From contig NZ_JAOQNG010000002.1 in assembly GCF_025961225.1 (NCBI RefSeq), forward strand, positions 620,001 to 684,000: 64,000 bases of DNA, in the 5' to 3' direction. Position numbers and translations under genes: made by a program. Under the pieces are notes generated by a model. That model was given only the letters and a program-made list of their open reading frames with translations, was not told the origin of the DNA and ran no database searches. The stretch is from Azospirillum canadense (lineage in GTDB: Bacteria; Pseudomonadota; Alphaproteobacteria; Azospirillales; Azospirillaceae). This document shows positions 17,801 through 26,291 of this stretch, piece by piece (position 1 is the stretch's first letter; each line of letters opens with the position of its first letter).

Positions 17801-19161
17801 CGCGGGCGGTCAACCTGGGCCGGCTGATCCGCAGCTTGGACGACATGCTGCGCCGCGCGCTGGGCGAGGAGATCGAGATCGAGGTGGTCAGCGGCGGCGG
17901 GCTGTGGAACACCATGGTCGACCCGGCCCAGGTGGAGAACGCCCTTCTGAACCTGGCGATCAACGCGCGCGACGCCATGGGCGGGCGCGGCACGTTGACC
18001 ATCGAGAGCGGCAACGCCGAGCTGGACGACCAGTATGCCGCCCGCCACGAGGACGTCCGGGCCGGCCAGTACGTCATGCTGGCCGTCAGCGACACCGGCT
18101 GCGGCATCCCGCCGGACGTCATCGAGCGGGTGTTCGAGCCCTTTTTCAGCACCAAGCCGGAGGGACAGGGTACCGGGCTGGGGCTCAGCATGGTCTACGG
18201 CTTCGTCAAGCAGTCGGGCGGGCACATCAAGATCTACAGCGAGCCCGGCCATGGGACGACGATCCGCCTCTACCTGCCGCGCACGCAGGAGGCCGAAGAC
18301 CTGCCAGTCGCCTTCGACGCCGCCCCGGCGCACGGCGGCAGCGAGACCCTGCTGGTCGTCGAGGACGACGAGGACGTGCGGCAGACCGTGGTGGACATGC
18401 TGAACGACCTGGGCTACCGCGTGCTCCAGGCGCGGGACGCCCAGAGCGCGCTCGCCATCCTGGAAAGCGGCGTGGCGATCGACCTGCTGTTCACCGACGT
18501 CGTCATGCCCGGCCCGCTGCGGAGCCCGGAACTGGCCCGGAAGGCGCGGGAGCGGTTGCCCAAGCTGGCGGTGCTGTTCACCTCCGGCTACACGCAGAAC
18601 GCCATCGTCCACGGCGGACGGCTCGACGCCGGGGTGGAGCTGCTGAGCAAGCCCTACACGCGGGAGGTGCTGGCCCGCAAGCTGCGCCACGTCCTGCGCA
18701 ACCAGCAGCAGAAGGATGCCCAGCTTGCGGCCCCGTTCCCCACGGCGTTCGCGGCGGAGCCCGACGCCGACGGCGCGGAGGACGGCCTGCGCGTGCTTCT
18801 GGTGGAGGACGACGCGCTGATCCGCATGACCACGGAGGAGATGCTGGTCAGCCTGGGCCACACGGTGATCGAGGCGGCGGACGCCGAGGACGCCCTGGCG
18901 GCGGTCGACGGGGACGAGGCGGTCGACGTGCTGATGACGGATATCAGCCTTCCGGGCCTGTCGGGCGAGCAGTTGGCCGCAAGGCTGCGCCAGCGCCTCC
19001 CCGGGTTGCCGGTGGTGTTCGCGTCGGGATATGACCGACCCGCCGAGCGATTGTCACCCGACAAGGCCGGCCCTGCCGTCCACCTGTCCAAGCCCTACGA
19101 CGTCGCCACGCTGAAGGACGCGCTGCGGACGGCCGTGCGGGACAGACCACGGCGCCCCTGA
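14857..19161 (+). CDS. Hybrid sensor histidine kinase with two kinase cores and three receiver domains
   Basis: A 1434-residue predicted cytoplasmic sensor; no transmembrane segment is obvious. Order: PAS-like sensor (about 30-170), GAF-like region (about 180-330), HisKA with phospho-acceptor His361 in SHEFRTP, HATPase, receiver with Asp688 in LSDVMMPLLDG, PAS (about 790-900), second HisKA with His924 in GVAHDFNNLL, second HATPase, receiver with Asp1214, receiver with Asp1362. Two complete kinase cores in one chain suggest an internal or intersubunit relay. ATG 14857 is chosen for AGGGG ten bases upstream; ATG 14812 would add 15 residues. The next kinase gene starts four bases after its stop. 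No DNA-binding output domain is present. Confidence 0.85.
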   Translation: MSGSGGTAMDAAAPTFLAGGGEMGERMRTFDWSATPLGVPETWPQSLKTAIRIMLTSRQPIWIGWGPDLLFFYNDAYKAIIGGKHPRSLGQPTAVVWREIWSDIGPMLAQAMTGIEGTYVENQLLIMERYGYPEETYYTFSYSPIPDDDGNAGGIICANTDDTQLVIGERQLSLLRDLAAGAGEARSSAEVCERSARALETDAHDLPFALLYLAEPGATTFALCAMSGIDRSHPAAPVTLTEAPDSAWPVPDRSRGLELVTDLQARFGTELPTGPWGKAPEQAAVLPLPAVSESGRDGILIVGLSPFRLFDDNYQRFVGLVAGQIAGAIANADAYEGERRRAEALAEIDRAKTAFFSNASHEFRTPLTLMLGPVEAMLDRNPAVGGPDAVVDRHELELVQRNGQRLLRLVNALLDFSRIEAGRMRAAFEPIDLAAYTADLASSFRSAMDKADLRYRIECAPLPEPVWIDRDMWEKIVLNLISNAFKFTLAGEVSVSVAAEAGQAVLRVRDTGAGIPESERGRVFDRFHRIDGQVGRTYEGTGIGLALVKDLTNLHGGTVAVDSRVGEGTTFTVAVPFGKAHVPPAEHHREAFGTPPQTATSTRADMFVAEALQWLPNADPTSRPVPVATEASERAKGKTILLADDNTDMRGYVERLLSTAGYRVEAVADGQAAVARAHQVQPDLVLSDVMMPLLDGFGVIDALRRHPDTKDLPIILLSARAGEEASIEGLQAGADDYLVKPFSARELLARVEGTLRLAELRRETNAALRAANEDLEQRVAERTVERDRVWRNSRDLLVVLGMDGVFRSVNPAWTAILGHAPDEVVGHSFHDFVWPEDADWTQSGFKAAVAERDLTNFENRYRHKDGTPRWISWHTAAEGDLLYAYGRHITAEKEQAEALRQTEEQLRRVQKMEAVGQLTGGVAHDFNNLLQVIGGNLQLLLKDVASQSRAEHRVRNALSGVSRGAKLASSLLAFARRQPLEPRAVNLGRLIRSLDDMLRRALGEEIEIEVVSGGGLWNTMVDPAQVENALLNLAINARDAMGGRGTLTIESGNAELDDQYAARHEDVRAGQYVMLAVSDTGCGIPPDVIERVFEPFFSTKPEGQGTGLGLSMVYGFVKQSGGHIKIYSEPGHGTTIRLYLPRTQEAEDLPVAFDAAPAHGGSETLLVVEDDEDVRQTVVDMLNDLGYRVLQARDAQSALAILESGVAIDLLFTDVVMPGPLRSPELARKARERLPKLAVLFTSGYTQNAIVHGGRLDAGVELLSKPYTREVLARKLRHVLRNQQQKDAQLAAPFPTAFAAEPDADGAEDGLRVLLVEDDALIRMTTEEMLVSLGHTVIEAADAEDALAAVDGDEAVDVLMTDISLPGLSGEQLAARLRQRLPGLPVVFASGYDRPAERLSPDKAGPAVHLSKPYDVATLKDALRTAVRDRPRRP

Positions 19162-19165
19162 CGCC

Positions 19166-22100
19166 ATGACGAGGGGGCGGCGTCCCGGTTCGGGATCATC
19201 CATCGTCCTGCGGAGCGCGCTCCGCCCGATTCATGCGCTCGGCGCGGCCGTGCTGATGCTCGCGGCGGGGTCGGCCCGCGCCAATGCCGGCACCGATCCG
19301 TGGGCGAGCCTGTCCAGTTCGCTGTTCAGCCACATTGGCCCGGGCGAGGGCCTGCCCTACTCCGTCGGATCGGCGCTGGCGCAGGACGGCGAGGGCTATG
19401 TCTGGATCGGCACGCCCGGCGGGCTGGCGCGCTGGGACGGCTACCGCATGCGGGTCTACCGCCACCGCACCGAAGACCCGGAGTCCCTGCCCGAGAACAT
19501 CGTCACGAACCTGTTCACCGACGCCCAGGGACGGCTTTGGCTGGGCACGGCGTCGGGCCTCGTCGCGCGGTACGACGCCCGTCAGGATCGCTTCGTTACC
19601 TTCCGCGACCAGGGAAGCGGCCTCGGCCGGCTGAGCGGATTGGCCGACGATGGGGCGGAGGGGGCCTGGGCCGTCGGGAACAGCGGGCTGGCCCACCTCG
19701 ACGGCCGGTCCGGACAATGGCGCCGCGACAAGCCTGGGGACGTCGGCCTGCCGCCGGGCGAGATCCGCAGCGTGCTGCGCGACCGGTCCGGGACGCTCTG
19801 GCTCGGCACGGCGGTCGGACTGCGGCGCCGTGCCGCCGGCGAGAGCCACTTCCGCGCGGTGGACGGCCCCGCGGGCTCCATCGTCGCCACGGCGCTGTTC
19901 GAGGATTCGTCCGGCACGATCCGGTTCGGCACGGCAGCCGGTCGGTTCGGCAGCATCGTCGGCGGCGAGGCGCGCCTGGAGGACGCCCTCGCCCCGTCGG
20001 GGCAGCGGGTGTCCGCCATCGTGGAGCCCGAGCCCGGGACGCTGTGGATCGCGGAGTTCGGCGGGGGCATCCGGGAACTGAATGTGGCGACCGGCGCCGT
20101 CCGCTCCTTCCGCAACGACCCGGCCAGCCCGACCAGCATCGCCGACGATTCCATCCTCGGCCTTCTGGTCGACCGGTCGGGCCTCGTCTGGGCGAGTGGG
20201 CTGGGCGGGGTGGACCGCCACGATCCGCACGACCGCGGGATCCTGACCGTCCTTCCCGGCAAGCCGTCCGGGCTGCCCGGCAAATATGTGCGCAGCATGA
20301 CAGTCCGGGCGGACGGCAAGGTCTGGCTGGCGTTCCGCGACAAGGGAATCGCCTTGCTCGACCCTCCCGCGGGCCACATCGAACAGACCATCGCCCCATC
20401 CGAGGAACCGGGAAACGGCCTGCCCGGCGCCATGATCCAGGCCATCGCCACCCCCGAGGACGGCCCCGGGGGCGGTGAGGTCTGGGCCGGAACGACCGCC
20501 GGGCTGTACCGGGTCCACGCCGAAAGCGGGACGGCATCCGTGTTCCGGCCGCTGGGCATGGCCAACATCCTGTCCCTGATGGCCGACGGGCCCACGCTGT
20601 GGGTCGGGGGCAGCATGGGGCTGGCGCGCATCGACCTGAACCGCGGGACCGTGGAGGTGTTCAAACACCGGGCCGACCGGCCGGACAGCGTCAGCGACAA
20701 CAGCGTGCAGAGCCTGCTGCGCGACGGCATGGGTCGGCTCTGGGTGGGCACCCAGCGGGGCCTGAACCTGTTCGACCCGGCGCGGGGGACCTTCCGGCGT
20801 TTTCTGCACGACCAGGACGACCTGACCAGCCTGCCCAACGACATCGTCCACACCATGCTGGAGGACGGCCAGGGGCGGCTTTGGGTCGGCACGGCCGGCG
20901 GCATCGGCATCCTTGATCCTTCTGAGGACTCGTTCGACAGCGGCCGAGCCCGCTTCCGGACGCTGAGCGCCGCCAACGGGCTGCCGCACGACACGGTCAC
21001 GGTGCTTCAGGAAGGCGACGACGGCCAGATTTGGGCCGCCGGCGGCGATCGTCTCGCCACGATCGACCCGCAGACCCTGACCATCCGCAACTTCGGCCCG
21101 ATGGACGGCGCCGGAATCCGCACCCATTGGGTCGGGTCGGGCGCCCGGCTGCCCGACGGCACGCTGCTGTTCGGCGGCTTCGGCGGGATGACCGTCGTCA
21201 AGCCCGGACGGCGGCCACAGTGGGAATTCCAGCCGCCGCTGGTGGCGACCGACATCCGCGTCGGCAGCCGGTCGGTCCCGCCGCCTTCCACGCAAGCGTC
21301 TCTGCCGCTGTCGCCCATCGTCGTCACGCCCGAAGACCGCAGCATCCGGGTGGAGTTCGCGGCGCTGGACTTCTCAGCGCCGGAGCGCAACCGCTATGCC
21401 TACCGGCTGAAGCCGTACGATGACCGCTGGACCGAAACGGACGCGGGCAACCGGACGGCGACCTACACCAACCTGTCCCCGGGGCGCTACACGCTCACCG
21501 TCCGCGGAACGAACCGCGACGGCGTGTGGAGCGGCCATGTGCTGTCCATCCCGTTCCAGGTTCTGCCGGCCTGGTACCAGACGATGTGGTTCCGGACCGC
21601 CGCCGCGCTCGCCGGCCTGTCGGTCCTGGCCGCCGCCCTGCACGGATGGACCGCCCTGCTCCGCCGCCGCCAGCGGGAGTTGGAGCGGCAGGTCGCGCAG
21701 CGCACCGCCGAGGTGGAGACCGAACGCGCCCGCGCCCTGGCCGGCGAGGCCGGCGCGCGCCGCGCGATGGAGGAGGCCGAGGCGGCAAACCGAGCGAAAT
21801 CGCGGTTCCTGGCCGTGGTCAGCCACGAAATCCGCACGCCCTTGAACGGCGTGCTGGGAATGCTCCAGCTGCTCGACCCGAAGGCGATGGGCGGCGAGCA
21901 GCGCCGCTACCTGGATATCGCCAAGACGTCGGGCAACCAATTGGCCAGCCTGGTCGAAAGCGTCCTGGAATACGGGCGCAGCGAGGCCGAGGAGGACGGG
22001 GTCGAGTTGGGGATCGTCGACCCGCGGCACCTCGTGACCAGCGCGGCGGACCTGTTCGCCGTCCAGGCCGCCGCCAACGGGGTGCGCGTCGATCTGGCCA

Positions 22101-23347
22101 TCGACGCGCGGGTGCCGCCGGCGATCCGGTGCGATCGGGTCCGGCTGACCCGCGTTTTGCACAACCTGCTCGGCAACGCCGTCAAGTTCACGCCGCAGGG
22201 CCGAATCACCATCTCGCTCGACTTCTCCCCACATCTGGAGGGCGCGCACGGCGATCTGCGCCTCAGCGTCGCGGACACGGGCATCGGCATCGCCCCCGAC
22301 CTTCGGGAAGCGATTTTCCAGGACTTCGTGCAGGCCGACGATTCCATCACGCGGCGCTTCGGCGGAACCGGACTGGGCCTGGCGGTCTGCCGCCGGATCG
22401 CGACGACGCTGGGCGGCAACCTGACGGTGGAAAGCGCGGTCGGCGTCGGCAGCACCTTCCGCCTGACCATACCGGTGGAGGCCGTGCCGGTGGAACCAGT
22501 TCAGGCGGCCAAAAGGACGGAGGGGAACGAGGCGCCGGCCCTCGACATCCTGCTGGTCGATGACGACCCGGTGAACCGGCTGGTCGGGCAGGCGCTGATC
22601 GGCAAGCTGGGGCACCGGGTGACGGCCGTCGACGGCGGGGCCGCCGCGGCCGACGCCGCGTCCGCGACGCGCTTCGACGTCGTCCTCATGGACATGCACA
22701 TGCCGGAGATGGACGGAATCGAGGCGATCCGGCACCTGCGCGCACTGCGGGCGGGCCATCCCGATGGAATGCGCGTCGTCGTCATGACGGCCGACATGAC
22801 CGCGGAAACGCGGGAGCGGTGCCGGCGGGCGGGCGTGGATCGGGTGGTGTCCAAGCCGCTCCACCTCGACGCCGTGCGGAATGCGCTTTCCCTGACCGCG
22901 CCGGCAGCCGCCAACGGGGCCGCCGATGGAGACGCCGACGGGGCCGTGGAGACGTGGCTGGATCTCGCGTTCCTGCGCGTGCAAAAGGCCAATCTGGGCG
23001 TCCCCGGCCTGATCCGGCTGGGTCGGCTGTTCGCCCGGACGTCGCGCCGGACCCTGGCCGCCCTGGAGGCCGCTGCGGCGGCGGGCGACGCGGAGGCCGT
23101 GCGCGACGAGGCGCACCGGCTGCGCGGCGCCGCCGGCGTCCTCGGCCTCACGCAGCTGGCCGCCGCCGCTGCGGCCATCGAGGCCCGGACGGATGGGAGT
23201 GCTGCGCTGGACATGGACCGGATCGCCAGCCTGCGGGGCTTGCGCGCGGGATCCTTCAAGGCGCTGTTCAGGGCGGCGCGGATGGCGCCGGAAACGCCGC
23301 CCGAACAGCCGGGTCCCTCCCCAACCGGAGCGTCTCCAGCTCGGTGA
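19166..23347 (+). CDS. Membrane hybrid histidine kinase with beta-propeller sensor, receiver and Hpt domains
   Basis: A 1393-residue protein with signal peptide (cleavage near ARA-NA at about 40), two-component-regulator propeller repeats (recurring GRLWLGT/GLVWASG motifs, about 60-690), a Y_Y_Y domain (about 715-795), one transmembrane helix (about 810-830), a coiled-coil linker, HisKA with His887 in SHEIRTPLNG, HATPase, receiver Asp1176 in LMDMHMPEMDG and a C-terminal Hpt with His1317 in AHRLRGAAG. The architecture resembles periplasmic-sensing hybrid systems, here ending in a phosphotransfer domain and not a DNA-binding domain. It is coupled to the preceding kinase. Its last 80 bp overlap the 3' end of the convergent lysR gene. 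Confidence 0.87.
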   Translation: MTRGRRPGSGSSIVLRSALRPIHALGAAVLMLAAGSARANAGTDPWASLSSSLFSHIGPGEGLPYSVGSALAQDGEGYVWIGTPGGLARWDGYRMRVYRHRTEDPESLPENIVTNLFTDAQGRLWLGTASGLVARYDARQDRFVTFRDQGSGLGRLSGLADDGAEGAWAVGNSGLAHLDGRSGQWRRDKPGDVGLPPGEIRSVLRDRSGTLWLGTAVGLRRRAAGESHFRAVDGPAGSIVATALFEDSSGTIRFGTAAGRFGSIVGGEARLEDALAPSGQRVSAIVEPEPGTLWIAEFGGGIRELNVATGAVRSFRNDPASPTSIADDSILGLLVDRSGLVWASGLGGVDRHDPHDRGILTVLPGKPSGLPGKYVRSMTVRADGKVWLAFRDKGIALLDPPAGHIEQTIAPSEEPGNGLPGAMIQAIATPEDGPGGGEVWAGTTAGLYRVHAESGTASVFRPLGMANILSLMADGPTLWVGGSMGLARIDLNRGTVEVFKHRADRPDSVSDNSVQSLLRDGMGRLWVGTQRGLNLFDPARGTFRRFLHDQDDLTSLPNDIVHTMLEDGQGRLWVGTAGGIGILDPSEDSFDSGRARFRTLSAANGLPHDTVTVLQEGDDGQIWAAGGDRLATIDPQTLTIRNFGPMDGAGIRTHWVGSGARLPDGTLLFGGFGGMTVVKPGRRPQWEFQPPLVATDIRVGSRSVPPPSTQASLPLSPIVVTPEDRSIRVEFAALDFSAPERNRYAYRLKPYDDRWTETDAGNRTATYTNLSPGRYTLTVRGTNRDGVWSGHVLSIPFQVLPAWYQTMWFRTAAALAGLSVLAAALHGWTALLRRRQRELERQVAQRTAEVETERARALAGEAGARRAMEEAEAANRAKSRFLAVVSHEIRTPLNGVLGMLQLLDPKAMGGEQRRYLDIAKTSGNQLASLVESVLEYGRSEAEEDGVELGIVDPRHLVTSAADLFAVQAAANGVRVDLAIDARVPPAIRCDRVRLTRVLHNLLGNAVKFTPQGRITISLDFSPHLEGAHGDLRLSVADTGIGIAPDLREAIFQDFVQADDSITRRFGGTGLGLAVCRRIATTLGGNLTVESAVGVGSTFRLTIPVEAVPVEPVQAAKRTEGNEAPALDILLVDDDPVNRLVGQALIGKLGHRVTAVDGGAAAADAASATRFDVVLMDMHMPEMDGIEAIRHLRALRAGHPDGMRVVVMTADMTAETRERCRRAGVDRVVSKPLHLDAVRNALSLTAPAAANGAADGDADGAVETWLDLAFLRVQKANLGVPGLIRLGRLFARTSRRTLAALEAAAAAGDAEAVRDEAHRLRGAAGVLGLTQLAAAAAAIEARTDGSAALDMDRIASLRGLRAGSFKALFRAARMAPETPPEQPGPSPTGASPAR

Positions 23348-24215
23348 ACAGCCAGTTCTGGAAGCTGCGGATCTTCGGCAGGTCGGCGCGCGATTTCAGC
23401 AGGTTGAAGGTGTAGCCCTGGACCTTCAGCCCCTCCAGCCCGAAGGGGGCGACGAGGCGGCCGGTCTCCAGCTCCCGCTGGACCAGAAGCAGGCTTTCCA
23501 GGCAGACGCCCAGCCCGTCCACCGCCGCGCTGATCGCCATGAAGGAGCGGTCGAAGCGCGGGCCGCGGGTGATCTCCAGCCGCACCTTGCGGTTCTGCCG
23601 CCACCAGTCGCGCCAACCGACCAGGCAGACCTCGCTGTGGATCAGCGTGTGATGGCGCAGGTCGTCGGGCGTGCGGATCGGGTGCGGCCCGTCGGCCAGG
23701 GCCGGCGCGCACAGGGGGACGATGGATTCCGTCGGAAAGGGCAGCACCAGCGTGCCGGCCGGCTGGAGCCGCGTGCCGTAGCGGATGTCCACGTCCACCG
23801 CTTCCGTCGTCAGGTCGACCGGCTGGGTCGACGCGTTCAGCCGCACGTCGATGTCGGGGTTGAGCGAACTGAACCGCGCCAGCCGCGGCATCAGCCATTG
23901 GGTGGCGAAGCTGGGCGTGGAGTGGACCGTCAGGATGTCGCTCTTCTCCGTGCGGCCGATGTTGCGCGTCGCGGTGTCGATGCGCGCGAAGGCCGCCGTG
24001 ATCTCCTCCGCGTAGCGGCGGCCGGCGTCGGTCAGCACGACCGCCCGGTGGACGCGGTGGAACAGCCGCAGCCCGACGATATCCTCCAGCAGCTTCACCT
24101 GATGGCTGATCGCCGAGGGGGTGACCAGCAATTCCTCCGCTGCAAGCGCGAAGGACGCGTGCCGCGCGGCGGCCTCGAACGCCTGGACGGCCTTCAGCGG
24201 AATACGATGCTGCAT
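23268..24215 (-). CDS. LysR family regulator (GcvA-like), divergent from transketolase operon
   Basis: A 315-residue LysR-type regulator with N-terminal winged helix (about 3-62; ALAAEELLVTPSAISHQVKLLE) and a periplasmic-binding-protein-like effector domain (WLMPRLARF onward). The style HASFALAAEEL is that of the GcvA subgroup. ATG 24215 was chosen; GTG 24227 would add four residues. A TGAATT-N1-AATTCA palindrome of T-N11-A form lies at 24229-24241. By divergence it most likely controls the transketolase/TRAP operon. Its 3' end overlaps the hybrid kinase gene by 80 bp. Confidence 0.87.
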   Translation of the reverse strand: MQHRIPLKAVQAFEAAARHASFALAAEELLVTPSAISHQVKLLEDIVGLRLFHRVHRAVVLTDAGRRYAEEITAAFARIDTATRNIGRTEKSDILTVHSTPSFATQWLMPRLARFSSLNPDIDVRLNASTQPVDLTTEAVDVDIRYGTRLQPAGTLVLPFPTESIVPLCAPALADGPHPIRTPDDLRHHTLIHSEVCLVGWRDWWRQNRKVRLEITRGPRFDRSFMAISAAVDGLGVCLESLLLVQRELETGRLVAPFGLEGLKVQGYTFNLLKSRADLPKIRSFQNWLFTELETLRLGRDPAVRAAFPAPSAPP

Positions 24216-24228
24216 CGCCCCATTCACA

Positions 24229-24241
24229 TGAATTGAATTCA
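24229..24241. promoter_or_regulatory. LysR-type T-N11-A palindrome
   Basis: A 13-base palindrome (arms TGAATT and AATTCA around one base) between lysR and the transketolase operon. It matches the T-N11-A form of LysR binding sites and lies close to the lysR start, where autoregulatory sites are usual. Confidence 0.5.
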
Positions 24242-24263
24242 GCTAAGCGCACTGATTATTCGT

Positions 24264-24292
24264 TTGAGCACCGGATGGCAAGAAAATATGCT
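24264..24292 (+). promoter_or_regulatory. Candidate sigma-70 promoter of the transketolase/TRAP operon
   Basis: TTGAGC at 24264-24269 and TATGCT at 24287-24292 are separated by 17 bases in an AT-rich patch unusual for this GC-rich window. A start near 24299 would give a leader of about 98 bases. Confidence 0.5.
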
Positions 24293-24396
24293 TTTCCCAG
24301 GTCGCAGGGACATCCCAAGCGGCAAAAGACTTCAAAAAAGCGATCAACCTTCGTCCGAAGACCAGACGCAATGATGGCCGGACCACGGAGAACCGC

Positions 24397-25242
24397 GTGA
24401 ACACAACCGCCATAGGGCATAACACCCACCTTGCCGAGCGCGCCTACCGCATCCGCCGCAACGCCTTGCGGATGGGCGAGGTGCAGGGCCAGGGCTACAT
24501 CGGACAGGCGCTGGACATCGCCGACGTGCTGGCCGTCTCCTACTTCCACGCCATGACCTACCGCCCTGCGGAGCCGGAGTGGGAGGGACGCGACCGCTTC
24601 CTGCTGTCGAACGGCCACTACGCCATCGCGCTCTACGCCGCGCTGATCGAGGCCGGGATCATCCCGGAGGAGGAGCTGGAGACCTACGGCAGCGACGACA
24701 GCCGCCTGCCCATGTCGGGCATGGCCAGCTACACGCCGGGCATGGAGATGTCGGGCGGCTCGCTGGGGCTGGGGCTGAGCATCGCCGTGGGGCGCGCGCT
24801 GGGGCTGAAGCGCACGGGCTCGACCTCCAAGGTCTACACGCTGTTCTCCGACGGAGAGCTGGACGAGGGCTCCGTCTGGGAAGCCATCATGTCGGCGGCA
24901 CATTGGAAGCTGGACAACCTGATCGGCATCATCGACGTCAACAACCAGCAGGCCGACGGCCCGTCCACCCAGGTCATGGCCTTCGAGCCGATCGTGGACA
25001 AGCTGGAGGCCTTCGGCTGGTTCGTGCAGCGGGTGGACGGCAACGACCTGGACGCCGTGGTCGCCGCCTTCGACGCCGCCAAGAACCACACCGAGCCCAA
25101 GCCGCGGATGATCGTCTGCGACACCAAGATGGGCAAGGGCGTCCCCTTCCTGGAAGACCGCGAAAAGAACCACTTCATCCGCGTGGACGCGCACGAATGG
25201 CAGCTCGCCCTCGACGCGCTGGACGCGGGGAGGAACGCATGA
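24397..25242 (+). CDS. Transketolase, N-terminal (TPP-binding) subunit
   Basis: A 281-residue protein equal to the TPP-pyrophosphate-binding half of transketolase. The start of the TPP motif reads SDGELDEGSVWEA, where most transketolases have GDG, and the motif ends in DVNN. Phrases GYIGQALDIADVLA and RDRFLLSNGHYA are typical of split transketolases. The start is GTG 24397, supported by CGGAG six bases upstream. The gene overlaps the C-terminal subunit gene as ATGA, so the two halves should be made in equal amounts and form a heteromer. It leads the operon. Confidence 0.88.
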   Translation: MNTTAIGHNTHLAERAYRIRRNALRMGEVQGQGYIGQALDIADVLAVSYFHAMTYRPAEPEWEGRDRFLLSNGHYAIALYAALIEAGIIPEEELETYGSDDSRLPMSGMASYTPGMEMSGGSLGLGLSIAVGRALGLKRTGSTSKVYTLFSDGELDEGSVWEAIMSAAHWKLDNLIGIIDVNNQQADGPSTQVMAFEPIVDKLEAFGWFVQRVDGNDLDAVVAAFDAAKNHTEPKPRMIVCDTKMGKGVPFLEDREKNHFIRVDAHEWQLALDALDAGRNA

Positions 25243-26249
25243 GCAGCACCGCCCAATCAAATACCGACAAGCCGCGCCTGAAGACCTCGGCGATGATCGC
25301 CTCGATCGCCGCCGAGGGCCAGCGCACCAAGTCCGCCCCGTTCGGCAACGCGCTGGTCGAGCTGGCGAAGGACCGGCCGGAGGTCGTCGGCATGACCGCC
25401 GATCTGGCCAAGTACACCGACCTGCACATCTTCGCGAAGGCCTACCCGGAACGCTTCTACCAGATGGGCATGGCCGAGCAGCTGCTGATGGGTGCAGCGG
25501 CCGGCATGGCGCACGAGGGGGCGATGCCCTTCGTCACCACCTACGCCGTGTTCGCCTCGCGCCGGGCCTACGACTTCATCCACCAGACCATCGCCGAAGA
25601 GAACCTGAACGTCAAATTCGCCTGCGCGCTTCCCGGCCTCACCTCCGGCTACGGGCCCAGCCACCAGGCGACCGAGGATCTGGCGCTGATCCGCGCCATC
25701 CCGAACATGACGGTGATCGACCCCTGCGACGCGCTGGAGATCGAGCAGGCGGTGCCGGCCATGGCCGCCCATTTCGGCCCGGTCTACATGCGCCTGCTGC
25801 GCGGCAACGTCCCGCTGGTGCTGGACGAGTACGATTATAAGTTCGAGATCGGCAAGGCGAAGGTGCTGCGCGGCGGCAACGACGTGCTGGTCATCTCCTC
25901 CGGCCTGATGACCATGCGGGCGCTGGAGGTCGCGAACCAACTGGCCGGCGACAAGGTGGACGTCGCGGTCCTGCACGTCCCGACCATCAAGCCGCTGGAC
26001 ACCGCGACGATCCTGCGCGAGGCGTCCAAGACCGGCCGTCTGGTCGTGGTGGCGGAGAACCACACGGTCATTGGCGGCCTGGGCGAGGCGGTGGCCGGTG
26101 CCCTGATGCGCGCCGGGGTCACCCCGCCCTTCCGTCAGATCGGCCTGCCCGACCAGTTCCTGGACGCCGGAGCGCTGCCGACGCTGCACGACCGCTACGG
26201 CATCTCCACCAACGCCATCGCCGCCACCATCAAGGGCTGGCTCGGCTGA
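25239..26249 (+). CDS. Transketolase, C-terminal (pyrimidine-binding) subunit
   Basis: A 336-residue partner of the preceding subunit. It carries the PYR domain with catalytic glutamate in MGMAEQLLMGAAAGMA and a C-terminal transketolase domain (LVVVAENHTVIGGLGEAV). The ATGA overlap with the first half decides the start. Split transketolases serve sugar or short-chain aldehyde conversions; the particular substrate here is unknown. Confidence 0.88.
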   Translation: MSSTAQSNTDKPRLKTSAMIASIAAEGQRTKSAPFGNALVELAKDRPEVVGMTADLAKYTDLHIFAKAYPERFYQMGMAEQLLMGAAAGMAHEGAMPFVTTYAVFASRRAYDFIHQTIAEENLNVKFACALPGLTSGYGPSHQATEDLALIRAIPNMTVIDPCDALEIEQAVPAMAAHFGPVYMRLLRGNVPLVLDEYDYKFEIGKAKVLRGGNDVLVISSGLMTMRALEVANQLAGDKVDVAVLHVPTIKPLDTATILREASKTGRLVVVAENHTVIGGLGEAVAGALMRAGVTPPFRQIGLPDQFLDAGALPTLHDRYGISTNAIAATIKGWLG

Positions 26250-26291
26250 CGCCGCGGTCCTCTTAAAATTCATCGGTAAAGGAAACGAACC

